DNA of 64,000 bases, from NCBI GenBank assembly GCA_963791945.1, contig CAWBUD010000004.1, forward strand, positions 472,321 to 536,320, written 5' to 3'. Of this stretch, positions 36,901 through 46,099 are shown piece by piece. Position numbers and translations under genes: made by a program. Source of the stretch: PALSA-1003 sp963791945 (lineage in GTDB: Bacteria > Pseudomonadota > Gammaproteobacteria > Burkholderiales > Casimicrobiaceae). How positions within the stretch are numbered: position 1 is the first letter of the stretch; each line of letters starts with the position of its first letter. The notes beneath the pieces were generated by a model, which saw only the letters and a list, made by a program, of their open reading frames with translations, ran no database searches and was not told the DNA's origin.

Positions 36901-38264
36901 CGGTCAAGAGCATCGGCAATCCGGCGAGCACGACCTACGCCTATCTCTACGACAACGCCAATCAGTTGAAGGAGATCCACAGCGGCAGCCTCGGCGGGCC
37001 GCTGCTCGCCACGCTGAACTATGACGCCAATGGCAACCTCACGAGCGACGGCACGCGGACCTACACCTGGGACCCGATCAACCAGCTCTCACAGGTGACC
37101 CGCGGCGCGACCAGTGTCGCCTACAGCTACGACAGCCAAGGACGGCGGGTGAAGAAGGTCACCGGCGGGCAAACGACGCAGTGGCTCTACGACGGGCAGA
37201 ACATCTACGCGGAATATGGCACAGCGTGGACGAATCCCAATGCGATCTACACCCAGGCGGGGATCGACACGCCGCTGATCCGAACAACGCTCTCCGGCGG
37301 CAACTTCGCGCAGGCGCAGTACTACCACAGCGATGGCCTGGGCTCCATCGTCGGCCTCTCCAACAACACCGACAGCACGACGCAGACGGAGCGATTCGAT
37401 GCGTGGGGCACCACGCTCAGTGGCACGATCCCGCAGAGTGCGCAATACGGCTATACTGGCAGAGAGCCCGATGAAACGGGGCTGATCTATTACCGGGCAC
37501 GGTATACGGAGCCGACGATCGGGCGGTTCATCGCCAGGGATCCGATTGGAGTGGCGGGCGGCATCAACGTGTATGCATACGTCGGGAACAACCCGATCGC
37601 ATTGATTGATCCGCTGGGCTTGCTACCGACCGACCCAATTGTGGTAGCTCAACTCGCGGTTCCCGGCGTTGCAACAGACGCGGCATCAGGACTTGTCGGC
37701 GGCGCCGCCGGATCACCGGGGTATCAAGGATTGAATAGCAGCGGGACACAAGTCACTCCGGGCTACCAGCTTGTCGACGGTCAGCTTCAGCCAATACCTC
37801 CGTCGACGCGACAGACGTTTACTGATTTCATAACGGATACAGCCGGAGGCATTTCGTCTGGGGCTCAACGGATCTGGGACCTCATTATCGATGTTTCGAA
37901 CTCTGGATTCCAAACGATTGCCGACATTGCCAACAATGTCACCTTGAGCAGCGGATCGAATCAAAACTCGTCGCCAGGATCTAGTCCATTAGACATTCTT
38001 GCACCGGGCGGTCAACCCATCGGAAACCCAGGAACTAGTCCCGGCATTCGCGAACTTCCAGGAGGATTGCCGGCTGCACAGGATCTCTTTGGCGAGCTGT
38101 CGAGGGGCGGCACTCGAATCGACAAGCCCGGATATCCTGGTACCTTGGTCCAACTTCCAAATAACGGCGGAACGGTAGGCATCAGGCCGGTTTCAGGAAG
38201 TGGGGGTCCGGCAATTGATATCAACATTCCCGGATTCAAAGGCAAGATTCACTTTCCTCACTGA
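30948..38264 (+). CDS. Sec-exported transglutaminase-like / Rhs polymorphic toxin
   Basis: 2,438 residues from ATG 30948 (an earlier in-frame TTG at 30828 gives no signal sequence). Order: signal peptide (LLRHFFFSLISAWLALASLP), transglutaminase-like domain at about 250-430 (IRFEPYYGSLKGAQGTYYAQ, then ASLLIALLRASNIPARYV, then FNHVWVEA), a DUF6531/Rhs start near 930 (GDPVNMVTGNMYHNERDIVV), many YD repeats, and the core end YYRARYTEPTIGRFIARDPI near 2185. A variable tail of about 220 residues follows. The usual transglutaminase Cys position reads GGPTDQAS, so catalysis is doubtful. The tail probably carries the toxic activity (IDINIPGFKGKIHF at the end); its fold cannot be named. No PAAR or VgrG element is present, so export is by the Sec route, not obviously T6SS. 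Confidence 0.88.
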   Translation: MPMPPLLRHFFFSLISAWLALASLPAMAAHRDAAPLPRDVVQRIVSKSAVSSSSPLVDAVNQFLDGLTQIASPQQAGPSQGLLVAGQRTALAQLRLQAETEFAQTRAHLLSQGLSDQVSAWDAFVVQIESRFDSLDAAMAAANVPDPTASAGALDNLRAKLSALHGAVPAREFAPTGVPSPTFRLDVPPFPAPVVPSKAVPRYMTRQALGNMYAFVGKELLAAAPPTPPEAMSCGYTSADLSATPDTPQTAEIQTLAQQLGYSPARIFQYVSNNIRFEPYYGSLKGAQGTYYAQAGGPTDQASLLIALLRASNIPARYVRGQVAVIDPVSDPGGGRIARWLGAKSYTGAANILAQGRFSAAYYPSSGQTTGVSFNHVWVEACVPYGHYRGVPVDNTGERWIPLDPSFKDKTYQAGIAIGVSFDYGSYLAARKNGPGSLPQEAYALQVEAAVRSTNPNATAEDVPYAGTIKALTVDLLPASLPFEVLNFTNWFGTSSPEAALLPANHRYRFAISGLGLASPYSLYLPDVALSRVTLGFKGATSGDQTALNSWYAGSGDPTCGLHINVVPVLRVEGVDKSIAGSSVNLCTTTNTLTLGVYLDEVDPNNPLGHAVTYTNIAAANWHALQAYAFQASDALLAKRAASLISAVNTTPNPNASDTTRDSIEGEFLHLVSLKYMRYATDALKGLGGLNGESGESGNHLGLASSQSRVQYLFDLPYAVNRNGFLVDMPGMLSRSVDLTTGSSGFANFKLGAYATSAYESYVWQENAQLDAVSTVRGLQFANETGIGIVTATSANWSTVRSQLSVFAGQSPDDCNNNGGLQYPRCLIDSTTTGVLGLINQGYTVTLPRSLIQYGNWKGYVHADESSAVIGMIISKWAGGFTTDPLPADTNTYNTGNTASNYILQTDAPAVLSTDPALVNSGNGANGQCFGVCAGDPVNMVTGNMYHNERDIVVKGRGGLPIVFDRAYNSRKPVDGPLGFGWTHSFNHVLKMYGVESGKAKLSWIDGKGAEKFFATTSQTNGHITKPSTVPDPSGIFVNFQRLSNGTYTIQEKNGLLYTFANVNGPSGVPGPNTTPTYAQLLSIADRKGNVLTMSYTAISGCTGGALLCAVTDGLGRTVLTFSYSGTRISQIQDLSGRQFQYTYDANGNLITFKNPLTITGTQSPVTYTYYAASDGASLNHLMKQYTLPRGNGMKFDYYENGRTFRHTVVLTNGTLSPDQVNTFTYNDFRRETVQVNERGYERHFFFDPYGNPLKITEENGADHTYTYDCPDPTKSIGDRNCRNPFNRLSKTDPTGYATQYAYDSNGNVTQITTPRGATVKFFDFTAFNQPRRIQDGNGHWTILRYDGVGNLTDEIHTIASYTPPVCSGECTIPAANQILSWTVNGYDSVGNLTSAKRVRDFAGQIANNTPTSNTGPILTYTFDTNKLNVTTMSRTGIKNSDVGVTTQASATFTYDSLNRLTSGVDADWQPTQFAYDALDRVTQATDRLGKLRTYQFDANGNPTGQQLKLPVAGVNTLVDSSAARYDDSDRKIATIDAGGFVTAYAYDPAGNVLSIANPDNYVLSFDYDPANRAVHAYDQENHAVTTTRDTDGRTRTVTDPNGNVVTNAYWDASRDGRLKSTTYPKITNNGSGPTLTGGRAVQFDYDVVGNVISVAEIPAAGSGQANRTTTTSYDELNRPTRIVGPQYTDAMYGAVCPVTIDAYDTLGRLTQVSAGRTPTPCTNAASDIVTPQLTYAFDDFGRKVKQTDALGQFWSYSYDGNNNLLTSTDAKGQTTSFTWDVGHQLLTRTEQGGRLTTYIRNGLGQPTQAQHPEATYSYGYDTAHRLAQVSDSRGGKTLSYAWSPGGLLNTVTDTEGRRTDYLYDPVGRLAEAIGPNDDSLVFRFDAGGRLAEKLLPNGGSARYLYNEDNTLHQVVNRNTASTILTQHDYAYDGVGNRLSHAEQIGGTTLNYAYSYDELKRLTQVANGTASQQESYAYDPLGNRTVKSIGNPASTTYAYLYDNANQLKEIHSGSLGGPLLATLNYDANGNLTSDGTRTYTWDPINQLSQVTRGATSVAYSYDSQGRRVKKVTGGQTTQWLYDGQNIYAEYGTAWTNPNAIYTQAGIDTPLIRTTLSGGNFAQAQYYHSDGLGSIVGLSNNTDSTTQTERFDAWGTTLSGTIPQSAQYGYTGREPDETGLIYYRARYTEPTIGRFIARDPIGVAGGINVYAYVGNNPIALIDPLGLLPTDPIVVAQLAVPGVATDAASGLVGGAAGSPGYQGLNSSGTQVTPGYQLVDGQLQPIPPSTRQTFTDFITDTAGGISSGAQRIWDLIIDVSNSGFQTIADIANNVTLSSGSNQNSSPGSSPLDILAPGGQPIGNPGTSPGIRELPGGLPAAQDLFGELSRGGTRIDKPGYPGTLVQLPNNGGTVGIRPVSGSGGPAIDINIPGFKGKIHFPH

Positions 38265-38266
38265 TC

Positions 38267-38590
38267 ATGCACGGCCTTGAACAAATCATCGAGGACTTCT
38301 ACACCGGAGCTGCGTCCGACTACGTTGGATTATGGGAGTTAGTCAACGCCGTGGACTCCCGCTTGCGGCCGTCAGGTTCGGACGACCGCCGAGAGCTCAC
38401 GCTAGAGGTTGTACGGCAGTTGATTGCTCGAGGTCTGCTCGCAGTCGATCTCGCGAGCGTTGGCGGAGGATGTGTTCCGTGGCGCGATCAGCAGCCGGAT
38501 AGCGTCTTGAGGCGAATACGTGCGGAATGGGAAGCGCTCGGCCGCGACCCCGATATAGGAGATATCGCCTGGTTCAGTCTACCTAAGTAA
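38267..38590 (+). CDS. putative immunity protein to Rhs tail 1
   Basis: A 107-residue soluble acidic protein that starts 2 bp after the Rhs stop. It has ASDYVGLWELVNAVDSRL, then LEVVRQLIARGLLAVDL, then a Trp/Asp-rich end (DIGDIAWFSLPK). It has no signal peptide, so it acts in the cytoplasm. Position, size and composition fit the cognate antidote of the preceding toxin tail. No named immunity family is recognised. Confidence 0.68.
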   Translation: MHGLEQIIEDFYTGAASDYVGLWELVNAVDSRLRPSGSDDRRELTLEVVRQLIARGLLAVDLASVGGGCVPWRDQQPDSVLRRIRAEWEALGRDPDIGDIAWFSLPK

Positions 38591-38821
38591 GGGCATCTCT
38601 TCGGACATCGTCGGCACGTGTTTGGTTGTCGACGCTCTCGCGGACGTTCTCAAGCCAAGTGACGGGGCGGAGTTTCGGCGACTCTATAGCGGCGGCAGGG
38701 ACACTGCGAGAGGCGAGACCATGAACGATTGGCGTAGGTATTTGACTGAAACCTTTTACACAGAGCATTCCACTGCGTGCAGGTGGTGATGGGATCTCGG
38801 ATGAAATCGGCTCCTCCGTAG
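38591..38821. other. spacer with start-less open frame
   Basis: The frame 38,592-38,789 reads ISSDIVGTCLVVDALADVLK, then AEFRRLYSGGRDTARGE, and ends before the second Rhs fragment. It has no ATG before codon 38 and no ribosome site. It may be the end of a lost tail or immunity gene left by recombination. Confidence 0.4.
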
Positions 38822-38860
38822 CAGTACGATGCGGTCGGCAACGTCGTCAGCGTCACCGAG

Positions 38861-40183
38861 GGGCCTGTAAGAATTTCTGTGTATGAGCCGTTGGGTTGAA
38901 ATCATCCGCGGGTCATCACGAAACGATCTTCGAACTGTATGGCGAACTGGGCTTTCGCGGCATGCCATTGGATCGGCGGGTTCTTCCACTTCGCGGTGAT
39001 GTTGCGCAACGCCAACCAGATCAGCTTAGTCGCCGCTTCATCGCTCGGGAAGTGGCCGCGTCCGCGCACGGCTTTGCGCACTTCGCTGTGCAGGCTTTCA
39101 ATCGCGTTGGTGGTGTAGATGATGCGGCGCACCGCCGCCGGGAAGGCGAAGAACGGAATCACCTATTCCCAATTGCGCTGCCAACTGTGCGTGATCGCCG
39201 GGTATTTCTGGCCCCATGTCTCAGCGGCAAACTCTTCGAGCCGAGCCGCTACAGCAGTGGCCGATTCCGCGCCGTAGATCGGTTTGAGCGCTGCCGCGAT
39301 CGCCTTGCGCTCCTTCCACGAGGCAAACTGCATCGAGTAGCGGATCAGATGCACGATGCAGGTCTGCACCGGCGCCTCGGGAAACACCGCGTTGATCGCC
39401 TCTGGAAAGCCTTTCAGCCCGTCGACCACGGCGATCAGCACGTCGTGCGTGCCACGGTTGCGGATTTCGGTCATCACCCGCAGCCAGAATTTGGCGCCTT
39501 CGGTCTGCTCGATCCAGATGCCCAGCACTTCCTTATGGCCGGAGCAACGCATGCCGATGGCCAGGTACATCGCCTTGTTCTTGACCACCCCTTCATCCCG
39601 GATCTTGATCCGCAGGGAGTCGAAGAACACGATCGCGTACACCGGTTCCAGCGGGCGGGCCTGCCACGCCGACACTTCGTCGAGCACCGCATCGGTCACT
39701 GCCGACACCAGTTCCGGCGAGATCTCGATGCCGTAGAGCTCACGCAGGTGGGCCTGGATGTCCGGGGTGGTCATCCCGCGGGCGTACAGCGCGATGATCT
39801 TCTGGTCGAAACCGGGGAAGCGGCGCTGGTACCTGGCAATCAGCGCCGGCTCGAAGCGACCCTGGCGATCCCGCGGAATTGCTAGCTCGAGCTTGCCAGT
39901 GTCGGTCAATACCGACTTCGGGCTCGTGCCGTTGCGGACATTGCCCGCCGCCTGCTCGCCCTCCCGGCCGAGATGATGGTCCAGCTCGGCGTTCAGAATC
40001 CGCTCGGCCAGCGCCTTCTTCAGTTCATCGACCAAGCCGTCGTTCTCAAACACCGTCTTGGCGTCATGCCCCGCCAGCAACTCGTCCAGCAACTCCTTCC
40101 TGATTCTGACTTCTGCAGCCATACGCCTCTCCTTTCGTCGAGAATACCGTACGGCACAAAAACACAGAATTCCTTACACCCTC
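38861..40183. mobile_element. IS256-family insertion sequence, copy with amber codon
   Basis: 1,323 bp with imperfect inverted ends (GGGCCTGTAAGAATTTCTGT left; GAGGGTGTAAGGAATTCTGT right, read inward). It is flanked by an 8-bp duplication TCACCGAG at 38853-38860 and 40184-40191. The target is the Rhs core of module 2. Confidence 0.87.
38902..40122 (-). pseudogene. IS256-family (mutator) transposase with in-frame amber
   Basis: Normal IS256-type sequence: VFFDSLRIKIRD (first Asp), AVVDGLKGFPEAI (second Asp), and after the stop TTNAIESLHSEVRK (Glu). A single TAG at 39163-39165 follows WQRNWE where the family has Gln (CAG), so one C-to-T transition explains it. The first part of 319 codons lacks the catalytic Glu. 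Without suppression the transposase is dead. Start at 40122 is preceded by GAAAGGAGAGGCG. Confidence 0.85.
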
Positions 40184-42430
40184 TCACCGAGATCCCTGCT
40201 GCCGGCTCGGGCCAGGCGAACCGCACGACGACCACCAGCTACGACGAGCTCAACCGGCCCACGCGCATCGTCGGGCCGCAGTACACCGATGCCACGTACG
40301 GCGCGGTCTGCCCGGTCACGATCAACAGCTACGACACGCTCGCGCGCCTGACGCAAGTCGCCGCCGGGCGCACGCCGACTCCCTGCACGAACGCGGCCGC
40401 GGACGTCGTCACGCCGCAACTGACCTACGCCTTCGACGACTTCGGCCGCAAGGTGAAGCAGACCGACGCGCTGGGCCAGTTCGGGACCTACAGCTACGAC
40501 GGCAACAACAATGTCCTCACCGCGACCGATGCCAGGGGCAGACCACCAGCTTCAGCTGGGACGTCGGCCATCAGCTCCTGACTCGCACCGAGCAGGGCGG
40601 GCGGCTTACGACCTATACACGCAACGGGCTCGGGCAACCCACCCAGGCCCAGCACCCGGAAGCGACCTACAGCTACGGCTACGACACCGCGCATCGGCTG
40701 GCGCAGGTCAGCGACAGCCGCGGCGGGAAGAACTTGAGCTACGCCTGGAGTCCCGCCGGCTTGCTCAACACGCTGACCGACACCGAAGGCCGGCGCACCG
40801 ACTATCTGTACGATCCGGTGGGGCGGCTCGCCGAGGTGATAGGCCCGAACGACGACAGCATGGTGTTCCGGTTCGATGCCGGCGGGCGGCTCGTGGAGAA
40901 GCTCCTGCCTAACGGCGGCAGCGCGCGCTACGCCTACAACGAGGACAACACGCTGCACCAGGTGGTGAACCGCAACACGGCGAGCACCATCCTCACCCAG
41001 CACGACTACGCCTATGACGGGGTGGGCAATCGCTTAAGCCACGCCGAGCAAATCGGCGGCAGCATGATCAACTACGCCTACAGCTACGACGAGCTGAAGC
41101 GCCTCACCCAAGTCGCGAACGGCACCGCGAGCCAGCAGGAGAACTATGCGTACGATCCGCTGGGCAACCGTACGGTGAAGAGCATCGGCAATCCGGCGAG
41201 CACGACCTACGCCTACCTCTACGACAGCGCGAATCAGTTGAAGGAGATCCACAGCGGCAGTCTCGGCGGGTCGCTTCTCGCCACGCTCACCTACGACGCC
41301 AACGGCAACCTCACCGGCGACGGCACGCGGAGCTATACCTGGGACGCGATCAATCAGCTCGCGCAAGAGACCCGTGGCGCGACCAGCGTCGCCTACAGCT
41401 ACGACAGCGAGGGGCGGCGAATCAAGAAGGTCACCGGAGGACAGACGACGCAGTGGCTCTACGACGGACAGAACATCTACGCCGAATACGGATCGGCATG
41501 GACGAATCCGAACGCGATCTACACCCAGGCGGGAATCGACACGCCGCTGATACGAACGACGCTGAGCGTCGGCAGCTTCGCCCAGGCGCAGTACTACCAC
41601 AGCGACGGCCTCGGCTCCATCGTCGGCTTGAGCAACAGCACCGACAACACGACCCAGACCCAGCGCTTCGATGCCTGGGGCACGACGCTCAGCGGCACGA
41701 TCCCGCAGAGCGCTCAGTATGGGTACACCGGACGCGAGCCGGATGAGACGGGGCTCGTCTACTACCGGGCGCGGTATACCGAGCCGACGATCGGGCGGTT
41801 TATCGCCAGAGATCCGATTGGCCTGCAGGGCGGGATCAACTCTTATACCTACGGTGCAAACAGTCCGACCGACGCAACGGATCCCCTGGGCCTGTGGCGA
41901 TTACCGGATTATTACTCCATCACGGCTACTCTGCCCGCGCTTTTCATTCCGGGGATCGGCCCCTTTGTTGGCGGCGGCGCGACCATATCAATTGATAGAA
42001 ACGGAACTGTGTACGCGGGGCCGGTCGTAGGCGTCGGCGGGCCGATCGCCGGGGGAGGGAGCCTTACTGTGGGATACCTGAATCAATCTGGAACACCTAC
42101 GCCGGAGCAGTTAAGCAATTTCTTGACGCAGAGCAGCTTCCATGCTGGTGGTGGGTATTACGTCGGAGCGGTGGAGTCCTGGACTCCTGGATCCGGATTC
42201 TCCACCAGTGTAGGTGTCTTCACTCTCGGCGGCGGTCTCCAATATTCTTACTCGTGGCAGCTGAACAATCTCACCAATGTTGACCAGCCCCCGGCTCCTC
42301 CCAATACCGCCGCACCGCCGAGTCCGCCAAGCGGTCAGACTTCTACTCCTCCACGTATCGATAATGCGACCACTGCGAGCCCGCCCGCGAATCAGAATTT
42401 GACCACGCTAAGTCCGCCACCGACTCCAAA

Positions 42431-42745
42431 GTGAATGTCAACGAGCGGGCGCGCACACTTCCGAGACCAAGCGAAGCTTTTCCTATTACCTGCGAAATGA
42501 CAACGGCGCAATCTGTTGGCGTGATATTGCTGGCGATTTTCTTTCTTTTCGCGGGATTACTTTTCCTGTTCTGGCCAGACGCGTTGAGAGAGTGGAGCCT
42601 AAAGTCGTATCCGAATGCAGGTTCCATAACGGTACTCATGCGGAAGCTGATGTTCCTGCCGGGCTACATTCTGGCATTCCGCATCGCCGGCGTTATCGCG
42701 ATCGTGGTGAGCGGCCTGCTGATATGGTTTTGGCTGAAGTGGTGA
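42431..42745 (+). CDS. small membrane protein, putative immunity to Rhs tail 2
   Basis: Up to 104 residues from GTG 42431, overlapping the module-2 stop by 4 bp; an internal ATG would give 82 residues. Two transmembrane helices (VGVILLAIFFLFAGLLFLFW and AFRIAGVIAIVVSGLLIWFW) enclose a loop with LMRKLMFLPGY. The position directly behind a toxin tail and the double-helix form resemble membrane-located immunity proteins, which would suit a toxin acting on the membrane. No family is recognised. Confidence 0.5.
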   Translation: MNVNERARTLPRPSEAFPITCEMTTAQSVGVILLAIFFLFAGLLFLFWPDALREWSLKSYPNAGSITVLMRKLMFLPGYILAFRIAGVIAIVVSGLLIWFWLKW

Positions 42746-44681
42746 AGGGCGGTGAGGCGGATCTCCTAAACGGGCATGTCGGGCTCCGATCCTACGCCGA
42801 CGGCTGTCCGACGACGGGACGCGGTTCGCGCTGATCCGAACGACGCTAAGCGGCAGCAGCTTTCGCCTAGGCTCAGTTACGATGAATTGAATCGGCCGAC
42901 GCGCATCGTCGGGCCGCAGTACACCGATGCGACGTACGGTGCGGTGTGTCCGGTCACAGTCAACACCTTTGACACGCTCGGGCGGCTGACGCAAGGTCGG
43001 GGCGGGCCGCACGCCGACTCCGTGCACGAGCGCTGCCGCCGACGTCGTCACGCCGCAACTGCTTTATGCATTCGATGACTTCGGGCGCAAGGTCAAGCAG
43101 ACCGACGCGCTGGGCCAGTTTGGGACCTGCAGCTACGACGGCAACAACAATCTGCTCACTGCGACCGACGCCAAGGGCCAGACCACGAGCTTCAGCTGGG
43201 ACATCGGCCACCAGCTCCTGACGCGCACGGAGCAGGGCGGGCGGCTCAGCACCTACATCCGCAACAGCCTGGGTCAACCCACCCAGGTCCGTAAGCGCTC
43301 AATGAGCCCCATCCTTGCGCAGCCGCAGGGAGCGTGATCGGCGGGGGACGAATCGAGTGCCGGCTACGACGCCGGCGGGCGGCTCGTCGAGAAGCTCCTG
43401 CCCAACGGCGGCAGCGCGCGCTACGTCTTCAACGAGGACAACACCCTACATCAGGTCGTCAACCGCAACACTGCCAGCACAATCCTCACTCAGCACGACT
43501 ACGCCTACGACGGCGTGGGCAATCGCTTAAGCCACGCCGAGAACATTGGCGGGGCCACGATCAACTACGCCTACGGCTACGACGAACTGAAGCGCCTGAC
43601 CCAGGTCGGAAACGGCACAGGGAGCCAGCAGGAGAACTATGCCTACGATCCGCTGGGCAACCGGACGGTGAAGAGCATCGGCAATCCGGCGACCACGACC
43701 TACGCCTACCTCTACGACACTGCGAATCAGTTGGAGGAGATCCACAGCGGCAGTCTCGGCGGACCACTGCTCGCCACGCTGAGCTACGACGCCAACGGCA
43801 ACCTCGCGAGCGACGGCACGCGGACCTACACCTGGGACGCGATCAATCAGCTCTCGCAAGTCACCCGTGGCGCGACCAGCGTCGCCTACAGCTACGACAG
43901 CGAAGGGCGGCGGATCAAGAAGGTCACCGGTGGGGTGACCACGCACTGGCTCTACGACGGCCCGAACATCTACGCCGAGTACGGAACCGCGTGGACCAAC
44001 CCGAACGCGATCTACACCCAGGCGGGAATCGACACGCCGTTGATACGAACGACGCTGAGCGGCGGCAACTTCGCGCAGGCGCAGTACTACCACAGCGACG
44101 GGCTCGGCTCGATCGTCGGCCTCGCCAACAACACCGACAGCACGACGCAGACGGAGCGATTCGATGCGTGGGGGACGACGCTGAACGGGACGATCCCGCA
44201 GAGTGCGCAATACGGCTATACCGGCAGAGAGCCCGATGAAACGGGGCTGATCTATTACCGGGCACGGTATACGGAGCCGACGATCGGACGATTCCTCTCG
44301 AGAGATCCGATTGGGCTGCAGGGCGGGATCAATCTGTACGGTTATGTTGAGAATAACCCACTCAACAACAGCGATGCGAGCGGGCTCGCCCGAGTGGAAA
44401 TCCGCTACAATCCAATTCCAATGACGCTAGATATCGCCTCGCATTCATATGTCGTCGTAAGCGAGTCAGACGGGATCAATCCGGTAGTCTTTCGTGCGGG
44501 CCCTAGCAACAAGGGCCCCTTTGCACCGAGCGGAAGCAGCGGCTCTCTATCACCCGCGGGTGCGGCAGGATGGGGCACCATCTATGCGCAGCAAGAACCG
44601 TACGGGCTCGGTCGTCTTGATTACACGACGTCGCCCAGAGCGTCGATAACGGTGATCAACGACGACCTTCCCGCGTCGTAT

Positions 44682-46099
44682 AGAGCTTTTGTCAAATCTG
44701 GTGTACGCGAGCTGATCAGGCAGCGACGCTGCTGGGTTGATACCTCCGGTTGATTCGCGTCACGTTCTGCACTTCAATCCCGTCGCGGAACTTCACTCCG
44801 TTGACGACTTTCGCTAACCATTCGAATCCGCGCAGTCGTCGCCAGCTGCGCTCGGCAGAGAGCCCGAGCTTGAAGATCATGGCGAGCATCCCGTCGCGCG
44901 TGAGACACCCCTTCGTGCGATCGGTCCGATGCCGCACGGTGGCGAAGCTCGACTCGATCACATTCGAGCTCCGGATGTGAATCCAGTGCTCGGCCGGAAA
45001 GTCGTAGAAGGCGAGCAGTGCCTCGCGATCCTTCGCCAGGCACTCGGTGGCCTTCGGGTACTTCGCTCCGTAACTGGCGATGAACTCATCGAACGCCTCC
45101 TGGGCGCTCGCTTTGGTTTCCGCCATCCAGATCTCGTGCAGCGCGGCCTTCGCTTTCGGCTGCACCGAGCGCGGTAGATAGTTGAGCACGTTCGCCGTCT
45201 TGTGCACCCAGCAGCGCTGCTGCCGCGTCTCGGGGAAGATCTCCTCGAGCGCCGCCCAGAATCCGAGTGCACCGTCGCCAACCGCCAGCTTCGGTGGGAT
45301 GACCAAGCCGCGCTTCTTCAGATCGCGCAACACATCCATCCAGCTCGCCTTCGATTCCCGCATCCCGTCTTCGATCGCGAGGAAGCGCTTCTGGCCGCGT
45401 TCGTTCACTCCGATCACCACCAGCACGCACAAGCGCTCATCCTCAGCCCGGAGCCCCGAGTAAATGCCGTCGGCCCACAGGTACACCCACCGATCCTTGC
45501 CGAGCTTCTGCCGCCGCCACGCCTTGTACTCCTGGCTCCAGCGCTGTTTGAGCCGTGCCACCACCGGCGGCGACAATCCCTTCGCCTCCGGACCGACCAA
45601 CGCGGCGAGCGCCTCGCGCATGTCGCCCGTGGACACGCCGTGCAAATACAACCACGGCAATGCCGCATCGATCGCCTTCGCCCGACGCACGTAGGGCGGA
45701 ACGAGGGCCGAGCGAAATATCGCTCGCTCCCCAGTGCGCGAACGCGCTTTCGGCACTCGCACGCCGACCGGCCCAAGACCGGTCAACAGCTCGCGCCGCG
45801 GCTGCCAGCCGTTGCGCACCACCGCCAAGCGCCCCTCCTCATCGCGGCGCTCGGCGAATTGCGACAGAAACCCGTCGAATTCGATCTGCAGCGCCTCAGC
45901 GATCAAGCGTTGCGCGCCCTCGCGCAGCATCGTGCTCAACAGATCCTGTCCCTCTGGTTGACGCAGTTGAACTACCGTATCCTTGCTCATGGTGGCGTGG
46001 CCCCTTGTTGGTTGCTGAAATCCGACTCGACACTCGAATTCCAGCAGGTCACGCCGCCTTCTTCAACTCATCGCCGTACACCAGATTCAGTTATAGCTC
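44682..46099. mobile_element. IS256-family insertion sequence, complete
   Basis: 1,418 bp with related ends (GAGCT....AATCTGGTGTACG at both ends read inward). It is flanked by the 9-bp duplication GCGTCGTAT at 44673-44681 and 46100-46108. It is unrelated at sequence level to the copy at 38,861. It contains an intact transposase on the minus strand. Confidence 0.85.
44716..45990 (-). CDS. IS256-family transposase, intact
   Basis: A 424-residue mutator-type transposase. Acidic residues are visible in VYLWADGIYSG (D), LAVGDGALGFWAALEE (D) and SSNVIESSFATVRHRTDR (E). QRCWVHKTANVLNYLP gives the usual C/H pair after the second Asp. The N-terminal domain (LREGAQRLIAEALQIEFDGF) is normal. The frame is uninterrupted and the length typical, so the element may still move. 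It lies inside toxin tail 3. Confidence 0.9.
   Translation of the reverse strand: MSKDTVVQLRQPEGQDLLSTMLREGAQRLIAEALQIEFDGFLSQFAERRDEEGRLAVVRNGWQPRRELLTGLGPVGVRVPKARSRTGERAIFRSALVPPYVRRAKAIDAALPWLYLHGVSTGDMREALAALVGPEAKGLSPPVVARLKQRWSQEYKAWRRQKLGKDRWVYLWADGIYSGLRAEDERLCVLVVIGVNERGQKRFLAIEDGMRESKASWMDVLRDLKKRGLVIPPKLAVGDGALGFWAALEEIFPETRQQRCWVHKTANVLNYLPRSVQPKAKAALHEIWMAETKASAQEAFDEFIASYGAKYPKATECLAKDREALLAFYDFPAEHWIHIRSSNVIESSFATVRHRTDRTKGCLTRDGMLAMIFKLGLSAERSWRRLRGFEWLAKVVNGVKFRDGIEVQNVTRINRRYQPSSVAA

Larger units (their letters stand above)
38822..42434 (+). pseudogene. Rhs module 2: partial core plus tail 2, interrupted by IS256-type element
   Basis: Before the insertion this was one continuous Rhs piece. 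Bases 38,822-38,860 (GATGCGGTCGGCAACGTCG) continue at 40,192 in the same order as in the intact Rhs at about 35,885-35,925. A missing base near 40,540 (GCCAGGGGCAGACC against GCCAAGGGCCAGACC) shifts the frame. After it the core is open to the end: YYRARYTEPTIGRFIARDPI, then tail 2 (about 190 residues, DYYSITATLPALFIPGIGPF, a Gly-rich beta section, and a Pro/Thr-rich end). It has no start codon or signal, so it is an orphan toxin tail. It could be used by recombination into the intact gene. Confidence 0.78.

Noticed and set aside
44698..46081. Shorter IS256 boundaries at the GTGTACG motifs
   Set aside because: These give no target duplication. Moving the ends outward to GAGCT gives matching repeats, a 9-bp duplication and an in-frame rebuilt tail.
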